64,000 bases of DNA from Megalonaias nervosa (taxonomy: Eukaryota; Mollusca; Bivalvia; Unionida; Unionidae), in NCBI GenBank assembly GCA_016617855.1, contig JAECUM010003705.1, forward strand, positions 1-64,000, written 5' to 3'. The translations under genes and the position numbers were made by a program. Below, one piece after another: positions 52,001-61,786 of the stretch. The notes under the pieces are model-generated. The model was given only the letters and a program-made list of their open reading frames with translations, was not told the origin of the DNA and ran no database searches. The stretch's first letter is position 1. Each line of letters begins with the position of its first letter.

Positions 52001-55000
52001 TTGGTTGTTGGAACTGACTTATAAGTGAGCATATACGGTACTAGAAAAATATATTTAGTGACAAAAGCCAAGACCTAAGTCACCCATGATATAAATAGTA
52101 AATAAATCAACTCAATAAACAAAAAGGATGCTATAGATGCACCAAGGTCAACTGATGACAAGATTACTGGTTGGTGCATTTTCATTGTTGAATGTGGGCA
52201 TATACAACAATAACAGCAATAAAGTTACAAAGAATATGAACCTTGACAATGACTATAGAGTTAACTCATCTAGAAAACACTTATTAAGATAGAAAAACAC
52301 AGGCCCCATTCACCACGGTTATCATTTATTTATAAACTCAAAGACAAATAATTGCAGTGCCCGAAAGACAGCATGGTTTATCATAATAGGAATAAGGCTA
52401 CAACATTTACACATGTAAATGAACAAGTTCAGTTTACTGTCTGAGAATCTTTATTAAATCGGTAAATGTGTAAACAAATATGCACGTGGCTTTCAGTGAC
52501 TCAGTAATGATCCATTTTAATGAAAACATTTCTTCCATCTCTGCTTAAAAGGACTGTTTAGCTGGATTTTTTATCAATTTGTTTTTTAATATATGCATGT
52601 CTTAAAAACTAAATCCTGCCATAATAAATGACAAAAGATGTCTCGCAAATGAACAATTGCAATACTGCCTACTAGTTGCATTTAGCAGCTGGCTGCTCAC
52701 ACCAGTGCATTTACATAGCAAAATTGATCCATGCAGGATGAATTTTGTTGTAAATAACAGGTGGTCACTTAAACCTGACTTTACTGGACTGTAAATGGAT
52801 AAAGCATTTAAAACAGAAACACTGATATACATGTAACTAAATACTGCAAAAGTTAGCATATGGCAAATTCATAATGTACTACTGGTGAAAATGCAAGATT
52901 ATATACCAATGGTTCACAAAGATAGACTTGGTCCCCTTGTGCTTGTATGCATGGTTCAAGTTTCAAGGGTGGGTTGATATTCTCTCCACTTTCATAGTAC
53001 TTTTTGAGCTGCAATAGAACATTATTACATTATTACATTTCAGAAATATAAAGTCATTGATGGGGCTGACATACCACTGACCATAACAATAAATATGTTT
53101 GTTCCCTCCTTTCATTCCTTTTAACTGAAGATGTTCATGAGAAACCCCAACACACCAAATTTGATATTCAAAAAAAAAATATTTTGATACATTGTTGTGC
53201 TAATGTGTTCAAAATACAAGTGCCCCACATGCTAAGTTTGGTTCAGTCCATAATTAATATTTAAAAGAAAAAACAAATTATTAAACTGGAATCATTCAAG
53301 GCATTCTTCAGATTTTACATTCATAATTGTTATTGTTGTTATGCTCACATTCCATTACACACCCACCTCCCCCAAATCAAGGCCTCAGACACTGAAATCA
53401 GTGTCAGAATTCTGTAAAGTTTTTTATTCCCCAGAATTCATTTGTACAAGTACAACATGTGTTCATAAGCTCAATGAAGGACAAACATGCACTCTGACAT
53501 GAGCTAAAAGCCAAGCAAGTTTGTATTTGAAACTCGTTCACAACAGTATGGACAAATTGGTAAACAAATATGCACCATTTTCAGTCAGAACTTGAATGAT
53601 ATGCAGAGGGTTTTTAGTGAAAACCACATGTGCCACTATTCATTCAAGAGAATTAGTGACGATCTTCACTTTAAAGATAGCCACTATGATTGCTATGGTG
53701 AACCCAGACAAACACCATTTTCATTCAGCATCGTCAACATACAGTTATGGTGTTCTGGTGAAAATCCCCAGTTGATAAAACCTACTGTACTGGTAAAGTC
53801 CACTTAAAAGATTTGGAAGATAGCAACCATTTTGGAGATTAGAATGGAATTATGCTTTTAAACAGAATAAACTACATAACTGCAAGAAGAGCTTTAGTGA
53901 CATGTCAATACAACCTTTGTAAAAAACAGCCATCACCAGATTTTCAAGATGGCTGCCACACTGGCCATAATGGGCTGGTAATATTGGCACCATTCTCACT
54001 TAGGACCAACAACATACTGCAAGAAGTATTTTAATGAAAACTTTGTCAGTATATCTATCTGTTTAGGTGGAGAAAAAATGACTATATTTTTAAGATGGCC
54101 TTTGTGGCCACAATCTTCTGTGGTCAGATCAGCACCATTTTCATTCTGTACGAAGTTTATATCAGAACAATTGTTTTAGTGTAAAACCTGTATCAATACA
54201 ACCATCAGCTCAGTAGCAACAGATATGGATGATGCTGCAGACATTCTGCATGGCATATACAACTATGCTATAGATCAGACTGACTTGGTTTGATTTGGTA
54301 GTTTATAACATGGTGCATCAACAATGAAAGGTTGTTTTGAGTCGAGTAAGTTGGAGTAATATCTCACCAAAGGACAAACTGATGGTGGAATTCAAACCAA
54401 CAAACTGCTGGACAAGAGTTTCCTACTATAACCTCTGGGCCACCATGTCTTCTGGAAAGATAGGCACCAGTTTCTCCTGGTCAGATGGGTCAAAGTGGCA
54501 CCAATTTGTATTTGTCATCAACTAGATATCATAAGAAGTCTTTTACTGAAAACTTCATTGCTAATATGGCCACCATGGCTTCAATAATGGTACATATGGG
54601 CCTGATATTGCTCATGGAACTTAAATAACTTAATGTTCACCATTTCACTGATCAGGCTTACTTTGTTACTCTAAAAAAACATCCTATGCAAACTATCACC
54701 AATATCATGCTGAATTTACCTATTTTACTAGCAGGATTATTTTCCAAGGGCAAGGTAAATTAATTCATCCAGAATCTTTAAAAGTGAAGTTAACAAACTC
54801 AGCTTCAATTTGTGGTTGACATAATGTCTTTAGAACAAACTGAAATTATAATTTACAGGTTTATTTGGGAGGTGGGGGTGTTTGTTTTTGTTTTTTAAAT
54901 CTTGTTAATTAAAATCTGGAAGTGTTTCAGAACAAAAACATATTTAGGTATTTTATATATTACAAGCCAGAAATAAAAATAACAAAATTCCAAACAATCT

Positions 55001-58000
55001 GTGAGTTTTAGAATTGAATATATGAAATGCCAAAGAATAATGCACAATACATGTGATAAAATATAAATCACAATTTTATCCAGCACTTTAACATAGCAAT
55101 TCTAGAACTGTCAAATTCTATTTCACGAAAAATATCAAACATCAAACTTGCTTCAAAGTACTGAAGAAATGTGGCAAAGTTTTAAGAAATAATTCTCTGC
55201 AAATAAATATATAAACTTACATAGATGTGACTTTAAAAGTATGTTCTTACTGGAGCAAAATCAATATTAGAATATTTCACAATTACCTGCAAAGCACATA
55301 TCTTATGCTAGCACGCAACTGCACATTGTAATTAACAACATTTCTATTTTATAATGTTTCTTCTGTTATAAAATACAAATTATTCATTGTATCAGCATCT
55401 TAAACATTATTTATTTACTGGTTTTAATAATTTTGCAAGAACTCTAGCCTCAAACCTGTCAAATTCTGGGGTTACTTCTGTTGCTTTGCTTAAATTTTGA
55501 GAGAAAGAAGCTGGTATTTTAAAAACAAAACCAAAAATAAATTGGTTGAATTTCATTACTATGCACAGATCCTGCTCATAATAAAATTAATTGGACATCT
55601 TGATGACTTAAGTATATCTATCAAGTTCACTCAAAACTAGATAAACAAAAATACAGACTCTAGAGTGGCAACTGGTTCAGCCATTTCTATTTAGATGCAT
55701 GATCACCTCATTAATATGCATGGATCTCGCTCATAATGGAACTCATGTGAGATCTTGATCATACAAGCCTATATCCAAATTCTGATCAAAAATATGGATC
55801 TCAAAGTAGTAACAAACTCAGCCAATCACAGAACAGCCAAAACATCCCAAAAAGTTAGTCAGTATTTTTCCAAAAGATAGACCAATTTTTAGTTAGGGAT
55901 AACAGAATATCATTATTGTCTACTTGAAAATCATGCATTTGAAACATTCAGATATGTGATAAAGAGCAGCAATGACAATATTATACTAAATTAAAATTGT
56001 GTAAAGTACACTTTGACCATAATGATCTCCAGCTGAGTTTCTGAAACTACAGTTCCAAACCCAATGGAGGTCAATGGATCCTTGCCAGATCTCTCAAGTT
56101 GAGATAACCCTTTCTTAAAAAATTCCATGCAACTGTGACAAACATTTCTATCACCATGAGCAAAGGTCAAATTGATATATCATGCTGCTGCCATTCCTGC
56201 TTTTATTCCGAGCTTTAAATGTACATTTTAATACTTCTCTTCTGACTGTTTGAAGTTTATGATTGTTGCTTTCACTTTCAACATGTTTTCATATGCTGGA
56301 GAACGTTTCTAAATAATGTTGTAATGTAAAACCCAAAGCTTAATCATGCCGGCATTTTTCATGAAAAACTAGGGTTGATTTAAGCACCTGATGTACCCTG
56401 TAAAATTAGCTTGCTTACCAGACCAACTCCATTAAATCTAATACGAAAACCCAGATCCAGACAAGTTCAATATCAGAATTTGACCTCAATGATTGTATTT
56501 GTTTATTTTTAGCTGTTATTTCCTCCACAATTTAAGGGTAATTTATCAAGACTTGCAATGAAAACAAAAAGTTGGCAGGTCTGCAGTCTGATTGGTATGC
56601 ATGGATTTTGCTCAATATTAAATCCATCCAAGCGCTTGACAATGTAAGTTATTATTCTAAGTTTGGCCAAAATCAGATCAGGAATATGGCTTTCAGAATG
56701 GTAATAAGTTCAGCCAATCTAAAGCAAGACTGGCTCATTAATATGTGTCTAACTCATTTTCAAGTTTGATCCAAATCACATTAGAAATACAGATTCAAGA
56801 CTGGCAACAATGTGAGCCAATCAGATGCAAAATCACATCACTGATATGCAAAGACCTTTGCTCGTATTCAAACTTACCCAAGATCCTGATGATACAAGTA
56901 CGTATTTCAAGTTTGATTAAAATTGGGTGAAAAATATGGGATCTAGAGCATAAACAAGCAGATATTGATGGATGGACAACAGACACATGACCATACCGTT
57001 AGTTTGCCAGATGAGCTAAAAATTATTTGAATTTTGGACTGACTACATATGTCTTTCCAAGAAAATCCACACAACAATCAGAATGATTGGCAGTGAAAAT
57101 CCACACAACCAGAAAGAGTGGCAATAGCAATAATTTTACCTAATTGGAGGTCAAATGGGCACCATTTTATAACCAAGTACATGGCCGTTAATTCAAAGCA
57201 AATAATGATAGATATTTCAGATAGGACATTACAATCGCACCTTTCTCACTTAGAAGTCTCTCAGTGATAACCTCCATGTCAATGTGTCCATCATTTCATG
57301 AGGTGCAGCAATAAATAGATACTGTGAGGAACATTTTCATTTAACCAACCTGCCAACCCTAACAAACCTTTCCCAGTAAGGTAGTTGTTTTTTTTCCCCC
57401 TTAAGTTAGACCAATTTTCATTCAGATGTAACAAAATATCATGTGCTGCTATGTCAAGTTGGAAAACATGCACTTAAAAGTTCAGAAGTGCAATTCAAGA
57501 CTGATGCAGTGATAGTAAACATTGTTTTCACCGCTCCGGTGGCCTAGTGGTTAGAGTGTCTGCCTCAGAAGCGGAAGGTCGTGGGTTCTAACCCCGGCCG
57601 AGTTATACCAAAGACTTACAAAAATAGTACTAACTGCTGCCTCGCTAGGCACTCAGCCTTGAGAGGTTAGTGAAGACCTGCCTACTCTGATGAGTCCGTC
57701 TCAGTAAGTCAGTTGATTTTTTTCCATAAGATTGACCAGTTTTCAGTAAGGTGTAACAAAATATCTCAAACTGCTACTGTAAAGCTGGAAAACGTAATTA
57801 AAAGTTCGGTATCTGAACATGCAGCGACGATAAACATTATGTTCAACTGAAAAGTTTGTAAAGTACACGTAGACTTTATTTACCACTAGTACAGCTGCAC
57901 AAAATTGAGTTCCAAACCCAATGCAGCCCAATGGCTTGTTGCTATCTCTCAACTTGACTTAATTCTTGGGAATTCTTTTTCCATTTCACATGATGACAGC

Positions 58001-61000
58001 AATCATATCTCCGGCCACGTGAAAAACTCAAATTGGCACGTGATGTCCAATAAACGTAATTGTGTCCCTTCCAGCTTTATTTACAAGAATCTGAATATTC
58101 CTTTATATTCTTCAGTGTTGATTATTAACACTTTTCAAGAGGCTTATTTTCCCTTTTGTCTTAAAACATGCATCGATCGCTGGACGCCATTTTTAAAAAC
58201 AATTTATAATCAACAGTTTGATCATACAGATGCTTTGCATGAACAAATAGGTGCAGTTTAAAGCATCTGAAGTGCTGCTTTAAAGTTAGTCTGGTTCCCT
58301 GATTAATTTCACCAGTTCTAATATAAAACCCAGCTCCAAATCAAACACGGATGAACCACTTATCCATATTTTAAGGGTAATTTTCGTAAGACTTTCAGCA
58401 AAATATGTGCACTTTAATGCATTTGAGGTACTCCTGTAAAGTTAGTCTCATTCCCTGATTAAAGTTAGTCTGGTTCCCTGATTAACTCCACTAAATCTAA
58501 TATCAGTCTTGGGTCTAAATCAAACACGGACAAGAGAGTATCCAGATTTTCCATAAAAACAATTGCATTTCCATGATTTGTGTTTTTACTGCGCAAGTTG
58601 ATATTTTAAGGGTCATTTCTGTAGGATTTATGGTAAAACTGTTAACGGTTGGCAGGTCTGATTTAGGACCTATAAGACCTTGGGATGATTGTTAATAAAG
58701 ATTCATGGCAATCAGTCTGGCAGTTTGAAGTAATTTTTTATGGCAACACCAGAAGATAGGCTCTTCAACCAGTAGCACAAAAAATTTTCAACAGGTAAGA
58801 AAAGCAGGTCAGACATCTTTCAATCAAGAAGCCTCTTTAACTTTCCCCTTTATTTTCTTCATGTACATGTATGTTATAAGAGTGTTTTTTTGGAGTATAC
58901 TTTTCATGTTATGCACAATGTGGATGAAAGAATGAAGAAGCTGCAAGAGTCAGAACATTAGCCATATTAAAACTACTTTAATATACAAAACTGAAATAAT
59001 CAGGTAACCTTAGATGTAAGGAAATCTCACCTATCAATTTCTCAATGCACAACTGCAAGGTATCACATAAGCTGACAAAAGGCAATCCATTGTAACAGTC
59101 AGCCATTTACTTGGCAAAGAGCAATCCATTGTAAAAGTCAGCCATTTGCTTAGAAAAGGGCAATCAATTGTAACAGTAAGCCAGTCACGTGCAAAAGGCA
59201 ATCCATTGTAACAGGAAGTCAGTCACGTTGGTCATACTGAGAATTCATTTATTTTTGTGGGTATTAATTTTTCTGGTTTTGCAAAAGTTGACATTATAAT
59301 CAGTATTCAAACTTTATGTATTGGTGATGGGATTCCAGTAGCTTAAAAATTACATTCCTCTTGAATGACATTTTTGGGGTTAGTTTATTGTAACCATAAA
59401 ATCTACTGAAATTGATTCTTACAAATAAAAAAGTCACAGTACTTACTTTTCAAAGACTTTTAATGAACAACTTGAAAATGCCAACATAAATATATTAAAG
59501 ACTTAATTATTATATAATTCAACAACAGTGCAGAATGGCTTCATAACCGAGTTCAATTTCAGCATATCAGTGGAAATGCTGAAGCTAGCTTAACACTGAC
59601 CTGTGCTAGAAGAATCTCCAAAATTGCTGTCTGTAGCTGTGTGTTTCTGCACAAGGCGTCAAAAAGACCCTGAAATGTAAGAAAAATTTATCTAGGTTTG
59701 CATCTGCACAATACATACTCTGTCACTTTGCAGCATAACGACAAAAGATGAGAAGATATGAGTAAAACAAGAAATAAAGCTGTTAGAAGATGGTTCAAAT
59801 CAACTGCACATACTTATCCATGTTGACCAAATAGCTTTAGTATGTATGTATGTATGTATATATGTAAGTATGTATCTATGTATCTATGTACTGGGTTTAA
59901 TAGCACATAAACACATTCTTAGCTATATAGTCCCAATTGAAAGAAAAATTCCAAAAAGGTTAAAGAACAAATTGCATCAACACCAAAATATACAGGGAGA
60001 TAAACACCTCCAAAAAAGCACAGATGTAGTCCTACAATATAGATAGTAATGATGTTAAAATTCATTAAAATGTATATAATAAAGGCATTAACAAAATAAT
60101 ATACTAAAACTGCAGGGTACAAATTTACTATATAAAATGGGGATTTTAAATAAAAGTTAAAGATCTTCCCTCATGGTACATTGTCAGAAAGTTTCTTAAC
60201 TGAGTTATATATTAAAAGCTTCTGTCCCACAGGGTGGAAGTTGACACACCTGACCAGAATGTGCTCCAATGGCAAGGTATACACTACAGTCATGGTTCAC
60301 CCTTCAGGTGGTAAGCATTACTCAGGTAAATGTTTTCCATACATGAGCAGCACAATAACACCTCATCATTGCAAATTGTTCTGGATGAGGTGAGCCACTC
60401 TCTCCAATGATAGGTTTGACGTTCCAAAGCTTGTCATCTGAGTTTTTTCCAAGTATAGAGAACATATATGATATTTGAAATCACAATATGAGGTCTTCTG
60501 CCAAAGGAGCTGCAAAGGTAGCTGTAACCTTGTTCCTAACTATTTGCGTACAGTGACAAATAGACAAAATGAGAGGCTCTGATTTTATTCAATCTACTCA
60601 GAAAAATGAGACGATTGATGGAGGAGTTTCTGTAATAGCAAAATAGCAAAGACCAAGTATTATTTGGGGGGGTGGGGGGTGGGGTTGGTTTAATAACTAG
60701 TGTGGTAATCTGGTAAAGGAAATTTTGCAGTATTGGTGAAACTGACTTTTGTTCCTTCTAAATGAAGACAAATTTGTCTGTCAAAAAGTGTAACAAAAAC
60801 TGGTTTATATTCGTAAAATTTTGGCAAGTGGGTCTAAATATAACATCAGAATGTGAGATTAGATTGGCTAGAGGATAGTTTGGTAGTACATGTATTCTGA
60901 AGAGCCAATTTCATTTGTGTGTGATAAAGTGATGTTTCATTGCCTAATTATCTAGGTTTTCTATCTGGGAAGTTTTAAATACTCCCATACAAAGTCAAAG

Positions 61001-61712
61001 TCCTGACTGTGTTTTGAATCAAGCATCTGCAAGTAAGATTTGCAAGCTGATCCATACATATTTTAGCCATAGTCAAGTTTAGATCCAACTAAATACCCAT
61101 ATAACCTGTGTAAGACCTTCCAAACGACTTCCAAATCTGTGTTTGCCATGGCTGATTAAATAATGGCCTTATTTATATTTGTCTCTGAGATATCTAATAT
61201 TCAGAAGTTATCTATGGTCGAAGGGTTTTCTGAACGTCATGAAGTTTTATATCATTGGAAAAAGCACATACAGTTTAAGATTTCAAACATTTTAACTTCT
61301 TTTCTTCTGACCATTTTTAAATTCTATTTAAGCAAACCTGAAGCTGACATTTAGCAGTACATATACTTTCTCTCCAGCAGATTATGAAGTCACTGATGTA
61401 CAATGAAGGTATGTGAACAGCAAAAGATGAGAAGAGGATAATGTTGGGATCAAGGGACACTTATTTTTTATTTTAAAAATTTTGGCATGGAATAACTGCC
61501 ATCCTCAGAGGGAGTTTCAATTTCTGAACTTTGTAGAAATATTTTTTTGAGACATCTTCTGAAAAAAATGCAAGAGTTTTGCTTCTTGAGCATTTTTCCA
61601 CTTGAAGACTTCAGGTTCATCAGTGTATTATGTAACTGTCCTATCAAATCAAATTGCTCCGATTCATCCTTCACAACTTTACAAGATGAAATTTTTTAGC
61701 AATATCTATGCA

Positions 61713-61786
<74 letters not shown>

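Noticed and set aside
57537..57610. Functional tRNA gene
   Set aside because: A and B boxes are good but the acceptor stem does not close properly and a SINE body follows directly.
57905..58261. 118-codon plus-strand frame
   Set aside because: Falls in the dispersed R3 repeat and has no domain or relatives I can recognise.
60665..60687. G-quadruplex regulatory element
   Set aside because: G runs are present but there is no promoter, exon or conserved context to support a function.
61602..61784. Frame ending in Tyr-Ile repeats
   Set aside because: Translation of the (AT)31 microsatellite; the upstream part has no recognisable content.
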